Source of the DNA: Escherichia fergusonii ATCC 35469
Lineage (GTDB): Bacteria > Pseudomonadota > Gammaproteobacteria > Enterobacterales > Enterobacteriaceae
Length of the DNA stretch: 64,000 nt
Assembly (NCBI RefSeq): GCF_000026225.1
Contig: NC_011740.1
Location: 1,240,001-1,304,000 of the forward strand
Reading direction: 5' to 3'
In this document: in pieces, positions 16,836 through 26,384 of the stretch
How the letters are laid out: every line of letters begins with the position of its first letter
Position numbering within the stretch: position 1 is the first letter of the stretch
Program-made: the position numbers and the translations under genes
Notes under the pieces: model-generated
The model's input: only the letters and a program-made list of their open reading frames with translations
Database searches by the model: none
Told to the model about the DNA's origin: nothing

Positions 16836-18158
16836 GTGCAACAGATAGCCCGCTCTGTCGCCCTGGCATTTAACAATTTGCCGCGACCTCACCGCGTTAT
16901 GCTGGGGTCGCTTACCGTTCTTACATTGGCCGTCGCTGTCTGGCGGCCCTACGTTTACCATCGTGATGCCACGCCAATTGTCAAAACAATTGAGCTGGAG
17001 CAAAACGAAATTCGCTCTCTGCTTCCGGAGGCCAGCGAGCCAATTGATCAGGCTGCGCAGGAAGATGAAGCCATTCCACAGGATGAACTGGACGACAAAA
17101 TCGCTGGTGAAGCGGGTGTTCATGAATATGTGGTTTCAACGGGTGATACGCTAAGCAGTATCCTCAATCAATATGGTATTGATATGAGCGATATCACACA
17201 GTTGGCTGCTGCGGATAAAGAACTGCGCAATCTGAAAATTGGTCAGCAGCTTTCCTGGACTTTGACCGCCGACGGTGATTTACAGCGCCTGACGTGGGAG
17301 GTTTCCCGCCGTGAAACTCGTACCTACGATCGCACGGCAACTAACGGCTTTAAAATGACCAGCGAAATGCAGCAGGGCGATTGGATCAACAGTGTGATAA
17401 AAGGCACTGTTGGTGGTAGTTTCGTTACCAGCGCGAAAAATGCCGGTCTCACCAGCGCCGAAGTTAGCGCCGTGATTAAAGCGATGCAGTGGCAAATGGA
17501 TTTCCGTAAGCTGAAAAAAGGCGATGAATTCTCGGTTCTGATGTCGCGGGAAATGCTAGATGGTAAACGTGAACAGAGCCAGTTGTTGGGTGTGCGTTTA
17601 CGCTCTGAAGGTAAAGACTATTATGCCTTCCGTGCTGCCGACGGGAAATTCTATGATCGCAATGGTACCGGGCTGGCAAAAGGCTTCCTGCGTTTTCCGA
17701 CGACTAAACAATTCCGTATTTCTTCCAACTTCCACCCGCGCCGTGTGAATCCGGTGACCGGGCGTGTTGCTCCACATAAAGGTGTCGATTTCGCCATGCC
17801 GCAGGGTACTCCGGTACTGGCAGTGGGTGATGGTGAAGTGGTTGTTGCCAAGCGAAGTGGTGCAGCAGGTTACTACATTGCTATCCGTCATGGTCGCACG
17901 TACACCACTCGTTATATGCACCTGCGTAAGTTGTTAGTGAAACCGGGCCAGAAAGTGAAACGGGGTGATCGTATTGCGCTTTCTGGTAACACCGGGCGCT
18001 CAACCGGGCCACATTTGCACTATGAAATGTGGATCAACCAGCAGGCGGTTAACCCATTAACCGCGAAACTGCCGCGTACAGAAGGTCTGACGGGATCTGA
18101 TCGCACTGAATATCTGGCGCAGGTTAAAGAACTGCTACCGCAACTTCAGTTCGATTAA
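16836..18158 (+). CDS. mepM: Murein DD-endopeptidase MepM
   Basis: 440 residues. MepM cuts D-Ala-mDAP crosslinks to allow insertion of new peptidoglycan. An N-terminal membrane anchor lies at about 21-40. A LysM peptidoglycan-binding repeat, VVSTGDTLSSILNQYGID, is near residue 98. The C-terminal LytM/M23 zinc peptidase has its metal ligands in VAPHKGVDFAMP (His and Asp near 314) and HLHYE (near 393-397). It starts 15 bases after znuA and may be partly cotranscribed with it. A strong terminator follows. Confidence 0.95.
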   Translation: MQQIARSVALAFNNLPRPHRVMLGSLTVLTLAVAVWRPYVYHRDATPIVKTIELEQNEIRSLLPEASEPIDQAAQEDEAIPQDELDDKIAGEAGVHEYVVSTGDTLSSILNQYGIDMSDITQLAAADKELRNLKIGQQLSWTLTADGDLQRLTWEVSRRETRTYDRTATNGFKMTSEMQQGDWINSVIKGTVGGSFVTSAKNAGLTSAEVSAVIKAMQWQMDFRKLKKGDEFSVLMSREMLDGKREQSQLLGVRLRSEGKDYYAFRAADGKFYDRNGTGLAKGFLRFPTTKQFRISSNFHPRRVNPVTGRVAPHKGVDFAMPQGTPVLAVGDGEVVVAKRSGAAGYYIAIRHGRTYTTRYMHLRKLLVKPGQKVKRGDRIALSGNTGRSTGPHLHYEMWINQQAVNPLTAKLPRTEGLTGSDRTEYLAQVKELLPQLQFD

Positions 18159-18171
18159 GAGAATTGCAGAC

Positions 18172-18204
18172 AAAGCCGGTACGCAATATGTGCCGGCTTT
18201 TTTT
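18172..18204 (+). terminator. Terminator after mepM
   Basis: AAAGCCGG / CCGGCTTT hairpin with an inner CAC/GTG-like extension around GCAATATG, then seven T. It lies between mepM and lpxM. Confidence 0.88.
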
Positions 18205-18278
18205 ATTTTGAATGGGGCAAGTTGCACCGCTACACTATCACCAGTTTGATATTGCGCCGCTACAGGCACTGGACAAGA

Positions 18279-19250
18279 ATGGAAACGATAAAGAACAACA
18301 GCGAATACATTCCTGAATTTGATAAATCTTTCCGCCATCCGCGCTACTGGGGCGCATGGCTGGGCGTTGCGGCGATGGCAGGAATTGCTTTAACGCCCCC
18401 TGCATTTCGCGATCCTTTGTTGGCCCGACTTGGGCGATTTGCCGGGCGACTGGGAAAAAGTTCCCGCCGCCGGGCACTGATTAATTTATCGTTATGCTTT
18501 CCTGAGCGCAGCGAAGCTGAGCGTGAAGCCATTGTCGATGAGATGTTTGCTACAGCTCCGCAGGCGATGGCTATGATGGCGGAACTGGCTATTCGCGGCC
18601 CGGAAAAAATTCTACCGCGTGTAGAATGGCAAGGTCGTGAAATTATCGACGAGATGCATCGTAACAATGAAAAGGTCATTTTCCTTGTTCCGCATGGCTG
18701 GGGGGTGGATATTCCGGCGATGCTGATGGCCTCACAAGGGCAGAAAATGGCTGCGATGTTCCATAATCAGGGCAATCCGGTCTTCGATTATGTATGGAAC
18801 AGCGTGCGTCGTCGTTTTGGTGGTCGGTTACATGCCCGTAATGATGGTATTAAACCGTTTATTCAGTCTGTTCGTCAGGGCTACTGGGGATATTATCTTC
18901 CCGATCAGGATCATGGTGCTGAGCATAGTGAATTCGTTGATTTCTTTGCGACGTATAAAGCGACGCTTCCTGCTATAGGGCGCCTGATGAAAGTTTGCCG
19001 TGCGCGTGTGGTGCCGCTTTTTCCCATTTATGATGGCAAAACGCATCGCCTGACGATTCAGGTACGTCCTCCTATGGATGATTTGGCAGAAGCGGATGAT
19101 CGCACTATCGCCCGCCGGATGAATGAAGAAGTGGAAATTTTTGTTGGCCCACACCCGGAACAGTACACCTGGATTTTGAAGCTGTTGAAAACCCGTAAGC
19201 CGGGGGAAATTCAGCCTTATAAGCGCAAAGATCTTTATCCCATCAAATAA
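18279..19250 (+). CDS. lpxM: Lipid A myristoyltransferase LpxM
   Basis: 323 residues from ATG 18279, the start that gives the family length; the frame is open further upstream. LpxM adds the last (myristoyl) chain to Kdo2-lipid A at the inner membrane. It has an N-terminal hydrophobic anchor (about 25-42) and the acyltransferase HX4D motif in LVPHGWGVDIP (near residue 135). The YYLPDQDHG segment of the LpxL/M family is near 205. It stands alone between the mepM terminator and a repeat element. Confidence 0.96.
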   Translation: METIKNNSEYIPEFDKSFRHPRYWGAWLGVAAMAGIALTPPAFRDPLLARLGRFAGRLGKSSRRRALINLSLCFPERSEAEREAIVDEMFATAPQAMAMMAELAIRGPEKILPRVEWQGREIIDEMHRNNEKVIFLVPHGWGVDIPAMLMASQGQKMAAMFHNQGNPVFDYVWNSVRRRFGGRLHARNDGIKPFIQSVRQGYWGYYLPDQDHGAEHSEFVDFFATYKATLPAIGRLMKVCRARVVPLFPIYDGKTHRLTIQVRPPMDDLAEADDRTIARRMNEEVEIFVGPHPEQYTWILKLLKTRKPGEIQPYKRKDLYPIK

Positions 19251-19273
19251 AAAAGCCTCCCGGTATGAGAGGC
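19248..19273 (-). terminator. Terminator-like hairpin facing pykA transcription
   Basis: Read on the minus strand: AGCCTC, loop, GAGGCT, then six T. It overlaps the last codons of lpxM. The orientation of the T-run fits termination of minus-strand transcripts, that is pykA readthrough. Confidence 0.65.
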
Positions 19274-19274
19274 T

Positions 19275-19395
19275 GAGACTGATGACAAATGCAAAATTGC
19301 CTGATGCGCTACGCCCTATTGGGTCAGAGTGTTCCTGCAATGTTTTGAATTTGCATACTTTTATAGGCCGGATGAGGTTTACGCTGCATCCGGCA
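19275..19395. repeat. Composite BIME between lpxM and pykA
   Basis: REP-like arms at about 19297-19312 (TTGCCTGATGCGCTACG) and 19366-19395 (GCCGGATGAGG with GCTGCATCCGGCA). The whole unit, starting GAGACTGATGAC and ending GCATCCGGCA, is a second copy of 622-744 with a very similar length (121 against 123 bases). Confidence 0.8.
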
Positions 19396-19401
19396 CTTCA
19401 T

Positions 19402-20844
19402 TTACTCGACAGTCAGAATACGCGTGGTATTAGTTGAACCCACGGTACTCATCACGTCGCCCTGGGTGACAATCACCAGATCACCAGAAACCAGATAACC
19501 TTTATCGCGAAGCAGATTGACTGCTTCACTTGCGGCAGCTACACCATCAGTGGCGCTGTCGAAGTGTACCGGTGTTACACCACGGTACAATGCAGTCAGG
19601 TTCAGCGTGCGTTCATGGCGCGACATGGCGAAAATCGGCAAGCCGGAGCTGATACGAGACGTCATTAACGCAGTACGTCCAGACTCAGTCATGGTAATGA
19701 TCGCAGTAACGCCTTTCAGGTGGTTAGCCGCGTACATTGCGGACATGGCAATTGCTTCTTCCACATTGTCGAATTGGACGTCCAGACGGTGTTTAGAAAC
19801 GTTGATGCTCGGGATTTTTTCTGCGCCCAGGCAAACGCGTGCCATTGCCGCTACGGTTTCTGCCGGATACTGACCTGCGGCCGTTTCTGCTGAAAGCATA
19901 ACGGCATCGGTGCCATCCAGTACTGCGTTTGCGACGTCCATGACTTCTGCACGTGTTGGCATCGGGTTAGTGATCATCGACTCCATCATCTGCGTAGCCG
20001 TAATCACCGCACGGTTAAGTTGACGCGCCCGACGAATCAACGCTTTCTGAATACCGACCAGTTCAGGATCGCCAATTTCAACGCCCAGGTCACCACGAGC
20101 CACCATGACTACGTCAGAAGCCAGAATGATGTCATCCATCGCATCCTGGCTGCATACCGCTTCGGCACGCTCAACTTTGGCGACAATTTTTGCATCGCAA
20201 CCAGCGTCACGAGCCAGACGGCGTGCATAGTTCAGATCTTCACCACAACGTGGGAATGAAACCGCCAGATAGTCAACGCCAATCAGGGCTGCAGTCTGGA
20301 TATCGGCTTTGTCTTTTTCAGTCAGCGCTTCCGCGGAGAGACCACCACCAAGTTTGTTGATCCCTTTATTGTTAGAAAGTGGACCACCAACCGTGACTTC
20401 GGTGAACACTTTCATATCCTGCACTTCCAGTACTTTTAACTGTACACGGCCATCGTCAAGCAACAGGATATCGCCTGGTACGACGTCAGCAGGCAGGCCT
20501 TTATAGTCAATACCAACTTTCTCTTTATCGCCTTCACCTTTCCCCAGGTTGGCATCGAGCAGGAATTTGTCGCCAATATTGAGGAAAACTTTCCCTTCTT
20601 TAAAGGTGGATACACGGATTTTTGGCCCCTGGAGGTCACCCAGAATAGCCACATGACGCCCCAGTTTTGCTGCGATCTCACGAACCTTATCAGCACGCAT
20701 TTTGTGATCTTCAGGTGATCCGTGAGAGAAGTTCATACGTACAACGTTGGCGCCTGCAGCGATAATTTTTTCAAGGTTGTTATCGCGGTCAGTTGCCGGG
20801 CCTAACGTGGTAACGATTTTGGTTCTGCGAAGCCTTCTGGACAT
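19402..20844 (-). CDS. pykA: Pyruvate kinase II
   Basis: 480 residues. It transfers phosphate from phosphoenolpyruvate to ADP in the last step of glycolysis; this is the AMP-activated isozyme. Family motifs are RRTKIVTTLGPATDRDNN at the start, the active-site lysine/metal region KIVAKVERAEAV (near residue 220), the MVARGDLGVEIG metal-binding loop (near 248), and ITATQMMESMITNPMPTRAE (near 282). The C-terminal allosteric domain is complete. Divergent hexR lies on the same strand upstream; pykA, hexR and zwf form a glycolysis/Entner-Doudoroff cluster. Confidence 0.97.
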   Translation of the reverse strand: MSRRLRRTKIVTTLGPATDRDNNLEKIIAAGANVVRMNFSHGSPEDHKMRADKVREIAAKLGRHVAILGDLQGPKIRVSTFKEGKVFLNIGDKFLLDANLGKGEGDKEKVGIDYKGLPADVVPGDILLLDDGRVQLKVLEVQDMKVFTEVTVGGPLSNNKGINKLGGGLSAEALTEKDKADIQTAALIGVDYLAVSFPRCGEDLNYARRLARDAGCDAKIVAKVERAEAVCSQDAMDDIILASDVVMVARGDLGVEIGDPELVGIQKALIRRARQLNRAVITATQMMESMITNPMPTRAEVMDVANAVLDGTDAVMLSAETAAGQYPAETVAAMARVCLGAEKIPSINVSKHRLDVQFDNVEEAIAMSAMYAANHLKGVTAIITMTESGRTALMTSRISSGLPIFAMSRHERTLNLTALYRGVTPVHFDSATDGVAAASEAVNLLRDKGYLVSGDLVIVTQGDVMSTVGSTNTTRILTVE

Positions 20845-20965
20845 GTAATACTCCGTTGACTGAACAACTAGGTGTTGCGTGAATATTGATCCGGGTGTTC
20901 CCCAACTTCACGTGGGGTAAATGAACACGCCGGATGACGAAAAGGTTAGAACATTATTATTGCTT

Positions 20966-21835
20966 TTAGCGATCATCACCCTTGATAAGAAGTCCCTTAT
21001 CAAAACGCGATTCCTTAAGTGCTTCCTTGACACGCTTCAAGTTATCTCTGAATTTCGCGCCACGGCGCAAAGTAAATCCGGTTGCCAGCACATCTATCAC
21101 GGTCAGCTGTGCAAGTCGAGAGACCATGGGCATATAAATGTCAGTATCTTCCGGTACATCCAGGGTTATTGCCAGAGTAGCTTCCAGGGCCAGAGGCGTG
21201 CCGGGAGAAGTAATCGCGATGACCATGGCATCGTTTTCGCGAGCCAGTTGCGCCAGTTCAACCACATTTTTGGTTCTGCCAGTGTGGGAAATCAGCACTA
21301 CGACATCATCGTCATTACAGTTCATGCAGCTCATCCGCTGCAATACGATGTCATCAGAGTAGATGACTGGAACGTTAAAGCGGAAAAATTTATTCATAGC
21401 ATCGTGCGCAACAGCTGCAGATGAACCGAGGCCAAAAAAGGCAATTTTCTTTGCCTGAGTGAGAAGATCAACGGCGCGGTTGATTGCCGTGTTATCCAGC
21501 GACTGGCGAACATGGTCCAGGCTTGCCATCGCCGATTCGAAAATTTTCCGTGTATAAGACTCTACGCTGTCATCTTCATTCACATTATGATTAACATAGA
21601 GCGTTCCATTCGCCAGACTTTGTGCTAAATGCAGTTTAAAATCAGGAAAGCCACGAGTGTCCATGCTGCGGCAAAAACGATTCACCGTTGGTTCGCTGAC
21701 ATTCGCTTCCAGCGCCAGTGCAGCGATACTTGAGTGAATAGCCCGGTCAGGCGAGGCGAGGATCACGTCAGCGACTTTACGTTCGGATTTGCTCAAATGT
21801 TCCAGTTGAGCCTGGACTTTTTCCAGCATGTTCAT
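20966..21835 (-). CDS. hexR: HexR transcriptional regulator (RpiR family)
   Basis: 289 residues. It has an N-terminal RpiR-type helix-turn-helix (about 1-75, with NVSEPTVNRFCRSM as the recognition helix) and a C-terminal SIS sugar-phosphate-binding domain (about 125-260, IAFFGLGSSAAVAHDA). HexR represses hexose catabolic genes and is released by 2-keto-3-deoxy-6-phosphogluconate, the product of Edd and substrate of Eda. It is divergent from zwf, with a matching operator in front of zwf at 22103-22117. It lies between pykA and zwf. Confidence 0.94.
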   Translation of the reverse strand: MNMLEKVQAQLEHLSKSERKVADVILASPDRAIHSSIAALALEANVSEPTVNRFCRSMDTRGFPDFKLHLAQSLANGTLYVNHNVNEDDSVESYTRKIFESAMASLDHVRQSLDNTAINRAVDLLTQAKKIAFFGLGSSAAVAHDAMNKFFRFNVPVIYSDDIVLQRMSCMNCNDDDVVVLISHTGRTKNVVELAQLARENDAMVIAITSPGTPLALEATLAITLDVPEDTDIYMPMVSRLAQLTVIDVLATGFTLRRGAKFRDNLKRVKEALKESRFDKGLLIKGDDR

Positions 21836-22102
21836 GATGTAGAAAGACTCAAGGGTGAAAGAAGATTGCTGTAGATATTACCCCTCCATCACAGTAGCAG
21901 GGGCAAAAAAGGATAAAGAGGTGTTGTTTTTTTTCATAACATGATCAACCTCTGATTTTGTCAGGTTGATAATTGTACGAAAACAACAGCTTTTTTGCGC
22001 TCAATGTGGCTTTTTTCAGCAAATTTCCGGCTGTTTATGACAACCGCACAAGCGGATAAGCAGTTACGGTTTCGTGAATTATGTAAAAGCAGTACAGTGA
22101 GC

Positions 22103-22117
22103 CGTAATAAAATTACA
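22103..22117. promoter_or_regulatory. Candidate HexR operator upstream of zwf
   Basis: CGTAATAAAATTACA contains the perfect palindrome GTAAT-AAA-ATTAC, which fits the HexR consensus known in gammaproteobacteria (TGTAATTAAATTACA type). It ends 47 bases before the zwf ATG, in the hexR-zwf divergent region. Confidence 0.7.
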
Positions 22118-22164
22118 AATATGGCCTGGCGACAGTACCAGGATATCCAACTAAGGAGAATGAC

Positions 22165-23640
22165 ATGGCGGTAACGCAAACAGCCCAGGCATGTGACCTG
22201 GTCATTTTCGGCGCGAAAGGCGACCTGGCGCGTCGTAAACTGCTGCCTTCCCTGTATCAACTGGAAAAAGCCGGTCAGCTCCACCCCGATACCCGAATCA
22301 TTGGGGTCGGACGGGCTGACTGGGATAAAGACGCCTATACCAAAGTGGTGCGTGAAGCGCTCGAAACCTTCATGAAAGAAGAAATCGATGAAGCTTTATG
22401 GGAAACGCTTAGCGGACGTCTGAATTTCTGTAACCTTGATGTCAATGACACTCCAGCGTTTACTCGCCTGGCTGCCATGTTGGATCAAGAAAAACGTATC
22501 ACGATCAACTATTTCGCCATGCCACCAGGAACCTTCGGGGCAATCTGTAAAGGCCTGGGGGAAGCAAAACTGAATGCCAAACCAGCGCGTGTGGTAATGG
22601 AGAAGCCGCTGGGAACTTCGCTGGCAACATCGCGTGAGATCAACGATCAGGTTGGTGAATATTTTGAAGAGTGCCAGGTTTACCGTATTGACCATTACCT
22701 GGGGAAAGAGACGGTACTGAACCTGCTGGCACTACGTTTTGCGAACTCTCTGTTTGTAAACAACTGGGATAATCGCACTATCGATCATGTAGAAATTACG
22801 GTGGCCGAAGAGGTGGGGATTGAAGGGCGTTGGGGCTACTTTGATAAAGCCGGCCAGATGCGCGATATGATTCAAAACCACCTGCTGCAAATTCTCTGCA
22901 TGATCGCGATGTCACCGCCGTCCGACCTGAGTGCCGACAGCATTCGTGATGAAAAAGTGAAAGTGCTGAAGTCGTTACGTCGTATCGATCGCACCAATGT
23001 GCGCGAAAAAACGGTGCGTGGTCAGTACACCGCCGGATTTGCTCAGGGCAAAAAAGTACCTGGGTATCTGGAAGAAGAGGGCGCTAATAAGAGCAGCAAT
23101 ACCGAAACGTTTGTTGCAATTCGAGTGGATATCGACAACTGGCGTTGGGCGGGTGTTCCGTTCTATTTGCGTACCGGTAAACGTCTGCCGACAAAATGCT
23201 CCGAAGTGGTGGTCTATTTCAAAACACCTGAGCTGAATCTGTTTAAAGAATCCTGGCAGGATCTGCCACAAAATAAACTCACGATTCGTTTACAGCCTGA
23301 TGAGGGTGTGGATATTCAGGTACTGAATAAAGTTCCTGGACTGGACCACAAGCATAATCTGCAGATTACGAAACTGGATCTGAGTTACTCAGAAACCTTT
23401 AACCAGACGCATCTGGCAGATGCTTATGAACGTCTGTTACTGGAAACCATGCGAGGTATTCAGGCGCTGTTTGTACGTCGCGATGAAGTCGAAGAAGCGT
23501 GGAAGTGGGTGGACTCCATTACTGAAGCGTGGGCGATGGACAATGATGCGCCGAAGCCTTACCAGGCAGGAACCTGGGGACCAGTGGCTTCGGTAGCAAT
23601 GATTACTCGCGATGGTCGTTCATGGAACGAATTCGAGTAA
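22165..23640 (+). CDS. zwf: Glucose-6-phosphate 1-dehydrogenase
   Basis: 491 residues. It oxidises glucose-6-phosphate to 6-phosphogluconolactone with NADP, entering the pentose-phosphate and Entner-Doudoroff routes. The coenzyme-binding start is DLVIFGAKGDLARRKL (near residue 11), and the active-site signature RIDHYLGKE is near 178-186. An AAGGAG ribosome-binding site precedes the ATG at a good distance. The HexR-type box lies just upstream, and a terminator plus GntR-type box separates it from edd. No redox-regulon box was checked. Confidence 0.97.
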   Translation: MAVTQTAQACDLVIFGAKGDLARRKLLPSLYQLEKAGQLHPDTRIIGVGRADWDKDAYTKVVREALETFMKEEIDEALWETLSGRLNFCNLDVNDTPAFTRLAAMLDQEKRITINYFAMPPGTFGAICKGLGEAKLNAKPARVVMEKPLGTSLATSREINDQVGEYFEECQVYRIDHYLGKETVLNLLALRFANSLFVNNWDNRTIDHVEITVAEEVGIEGRWGYFDKAGQMRDMIQNHLLQILCMIAMSPPSDLSADSIRDEKVKVLKSLRRIDRTNVREKTVRGQYTAGFAQGKKVPGYLEEEGANKSSNTETFVAIRVDIDNWRWAGVPFYLRTGKRLPTKCSEVVVYFKTPELNLFKESWQDLPQNKLTIRLQPDEGVDIQVLNKVPGLDHKHNLQITKLDLSYSETFNQTHLADAYERLLLETMRGIQALFVRRDEVEEAWKWVDSITEAWAMDNDAPKPYQAGTWGPVASVAMITRDGRSWNEFE

Positions 23641-23664
23641 CGTACTGAGCTACACGAAAGTGGT

Positions 23665-23680
23665 ATTTTACCGGTAACAT
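23665..23680. promoter_or_regulatory. GntR operator of edd-eda
   Basis: ATTTTACCGGTAACAT matches 15 of 16 bases of the gluconate repressor consensus ATGTTACCGGTAACAT. It lies 25 bases after the zwf stop and about 180 bases before the edd ATG, consistent with gluconate induction of the Entner-Doudoroff operon. Confidence 0.8.
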
Positions 23681-23717
23681 GATCTGGCACAGTTTGCTGC
23701 CGAATTTTTACACTTTT

Positions 23718-23752
23718 AAGCCTCACGTGGATTCACCCGTGGGGCTTTTTTT
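23718..23752 (+). terminator. Terminator of zwf
   Basis: Hairpin AAGCCTCACG / CGTGGGGCTT around TGGATTCACC, then a run of T. It lies between the GntR box and edd. Confidence 0.85.
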
Positions 23753-23862
23753 ATTACACTGGCTGTAGTGTTTTTGCTATGAGCTACGGTTAGCAGGCGT
23801 TTTATTCACTGAATTTCGCCTTGTTTTGCCTCCTGCTCAAAGAATAAATTTCAGGAGCCATT

Positions 23863-25674
23863 ATGAATCCGCAAATGTTACGCGTAACAAATCGCATTAT
23901 AGAACGCTCACGAGAAACGCGTTCTGCTTACCTTGAGCGTATTGAACAAGCGAAAACTAACACCGTTCATCGCTCGCAACTGGCATGTGGCAACCTTGCA
24001 CATGGTTTTGCCGCCTGTCAGCCAGAAGATAAAGCCGCACTTAAAAGCATGTTGCGTAACAATATTGCGATCATCACCTCCTATAACGACATGCTTTCCG
24101 CCCATCAGCCTTACGAACGTTACCCGGATATCATTCGCAAAGCGCTCCATGAAGTGAATGCGGTTGGTCAGGTTGCCGGTGGTGTGCCAGCAATGTGTGA
24201 CGGTGTGACTCAGGGCCAGGACGGGATGGAACTTTCCTTGCTGAGCCGCGAAGTCATTGCGATGTCTGCTGCAGTTGGGCTTTCACACAACATGTTTGAT
24301 GGCGCGCTTTACCTTGGGGTATGTGACAAAATTGTTCCGGGGCTGGCTATGGCCGCATTGTCTTTTGGGCATCTCCCGGCGGTGTTTGTACCATCAGGAC
24401 CAATGGCAAGTGGTTTACCAAATAAAGAGAAAGTGCGTATCCGCCAGTTGTATGCTGAAGGCAAAGTAGATCGTATGGCACTTCTCGAATCAGAAGCCGC
24501 TTCCTACCATGCACCAGGCACGTGTACTTTTTACGGTACGGCTAACACCAACCAGATGGTGGTGGAGTTTATGGGGATGCAATTACCCGGTTCCTCTTTC
24601 GTCCACCCGGATTCACCGCTGCGTGATGAGCTGACTGCTGCCGCTGCGCGCCAGGTCACGCGTATGACCGGCAACGGTAGCGAATGGATGCCACTTGGTA
24701 AAATGATTGATGAAAAAGTTGTGGTAAACGGTATCGTTGCACTCCTGGCGACAGGTGGATCTACCAACCACACTATGCATCTGGTGGCCATGGCACGTGC
24801 CGCTGGTATTCAGATCAATTGGGATGATTTCTCTGATCTTTCAGATGTTGTTCCTCTCCTGGCGCGTCTCTATCCTAATGGCCCGGCTGATATTAACCAC
24901 TTCCAGGCGGCAGGTGGTGTACCGGTGTTAATGCGTGAATTGCTGAATGCGGGTTTACTGCATGAAGATGTTAATACCGTGGCAGGATTTGGCCTTTCTC
25001 GCTACACCATGGAGCCGTGGCTGAATAACGGTAAGCTGGATTGGCGTGAAGGGGCGGAAAAATCTCTCGACGACAATGTTATTGCGTCTTTCGATAAGCC
25101 TTTCTCGCATCATGGTGGCACCAAAGTATTAAGCGGTAACCTGGGCCGGGCTGTCATGAAAACGTCTGCTGTCCCCCTTGAAAACCAGATTATTGAAGCG
25201 CCAGCAGTCGTATTTGAAAGCCAACATGATGTTTTACCTGCCTTTGAAGCTGGAATGCTGGACCGGGATTGCGTCGTTGTTGTTCGCCACCAGGGGCCAA
25301 AAGCGAACGGAATGCCAGAATTACATAAACTCATGCCGCCACTTGGTGTATTATTGGACCGCTGTTTCAAAATTGCGTTGGTGACTGATGGACGGCTTTC
25401 TGGTGCTTCGGGTAAAGTGCCGTCAGCAATCCACGTGACACCGGAAGCCTACGATGGTGGGCTGCTGGCAAAAGTACGTGATGGCGACATTATTCGAGTG
25501 AATGGTCAGACAGGCGAACTGACACTGCTGGTTGATGAAGCAGAACTTGCCGCCCGTCAGCCTCATATTCCGAATCTGAGTGCATCGCGTATCGGGACCG
25601 GGCGTGAAATGTTTAGTGCTTTACGCGAAAAACTATCCGGTGCCGAGCAGGGCGCAACCTGTATCACCTTCTAA
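23863..25674 (+). CDS. edd: 6-Phosphogluconate dehydratase
   Basis: 603 residues. It dehydrates 6-phosphogluconate to KDPG with a [4Fe-4S] cluster and belongs to the IlvD/Edd family. Cluster cysteines of the family are seen in VPAMCDGVTQGQDG (near residue 106 on) and APGTCTFYGTANTNQ (near 222). The motif GRLSGASGKVPSAIHVTPEA is near residue 510. The ATG follows CAGGAG. It is the first gene of the edd-eda operon, under the GntR box. Confidence 0.96.
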   Translation: MNPQMLRVTNRIIERSRETRSAYLERIEQAKTNTVHRSQLACGNLAHGFAACQPEDKAALKSMLRNNIAIITSYNDMLSAHQPYERYPDIIRKALHEVNAVGQVAGGVPAMCDGVTQGQDGMELSLLSREVIAMSAAVGLSHNMFDGALYLGVCDKIVPGLAMAALSFGHLPAVFVPSGPMASGLPNKEKVRIRQLYAEGKVDRMALLESEAASYHAPGTCTFYGTANTNQMVVEFMGMQLPGSSFVHPDSPLRDELTAAAARQVTRMTGNGSEWMPLGKMIDEKVVVNGIVALLATGGSTNHTMHLVAMARAAGIQINWDDFSDLSDVVPLLARLYPNGPADINHFQAAGGVPVLMRELLNAGLLHEDVNTVAGFGLSRYTMEPWLNNGKLDWREGAEKSLDDNVIASFDKPFSHHGGTKVLSGNLGRAVMKTSAVPLENQIIEAPAVVFESQHDVLPAFEAGMLDRDCVVVVRHQGPKANGMPELHKLMPPLGVLLDRCFKIALVTDGRLSGASGKVPSAIHVTPEAYDGGLLAKVRDGDIIRVNGQTGELTLLVDEAELAARQPHIPNLSASRIGTGREMFSALREKLSGAEQGATCITF

Positions 25675-25710
25675 AAGTTAAAATTTGTAATCAGGCGAGA
25701 GATAACTCTG

Positions 25711-26352
25711 ATGAAAAACTGGAAAACAAGTGCGGAATCCATCCTGACCACTGGCCCGGTAGTACCGGTTATTGTGGTTAATAAACTGGAACATGCGGTG
25801 CCTATGGCAAAAGCGCTGGTTGCTGGTGGTGTACGTGTGCTGGAAGTGACTTTACGTACTGCCTGTGCCGTTGATGCGATTCGCGCAATTGCAAAAGAAG
25901 TGCCGGAAGCAATCGTAGGTGCAGGTACTGTTCTGAATCCACAGCAACTGGCCGAAGTGACTGAGGCTGGCGCGCAATTTGCTATCAGCCCGGGTCTGAC
26001 TGAGCCACTGTTGAAAGCAGCAACCGAAGGCACTATTCCACTGATCCCTGGTATCAGCACGGTTTCTGAACTGATGCTGGGTATGGATTACGGTCTGAAA
26101 GAGTTTAAGTTCTTCCCGGCTGAAGCAAATGGTGGCACCAAAGCGTTGCAGGCGATTGCAGGACCGTTTTCTCAGGTTCGTTTCTGCCCGACTGGTGGTA
26201 TCTCTCCGGCAAACTATCGTGACTACCTGGCGTTGAAGAGCGTGCTTTGCATTGGTGGTTCCTGGCTGGTTCCGGCGGATGCACTGGAAGCTGGTGATTA
26301 CGACCGTATTACTAAACTGGCGCGTGAGGCAGTAGAAGGCGCGAAGTTGTAA
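25711..26352 (+). CDS. eda: KDPG/KHG aldolase
   Basis: 213 residues. It cleaves KDPG to pyruvate and glyceraldehyde-3-phosphate and also acts on 2-keto-4-hydroxyglutarate and oxaloacetate. The class I aldolase residues are intact: the Schiff-base lysine in KEFKFFPAEANGG (residue about 133) and the glutamate in VLEVTLRT (about 45). It follows edd by 36 bases. Its product keeps the HexR and KdgR effectors from accumulating, and both regulators are encoded in this window. Confidence 0.97.
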   Translation: MKNWKTSAESILTTGPVVPVIVVNKLEHAVPMAKALVAGGVRVLEVTLRTACAVDAIRAIAKEVPEAIVGAGTVLNPQQLAEVTEAGAQFAISPGLTEPLLKAATEGTIPLIPGISTVSELMLGMDYGLKEFKFFPAEANGGTKALQAIAGPFSQVRFCPTGGISPANYRDYLALKSVLCIGGSWLVPADALEAGDYDRITKLAREAVEGAKL

Positions 26353-26384
26353 GAAAAAGATTGCTGAAGTCCGGATGGACCCCG

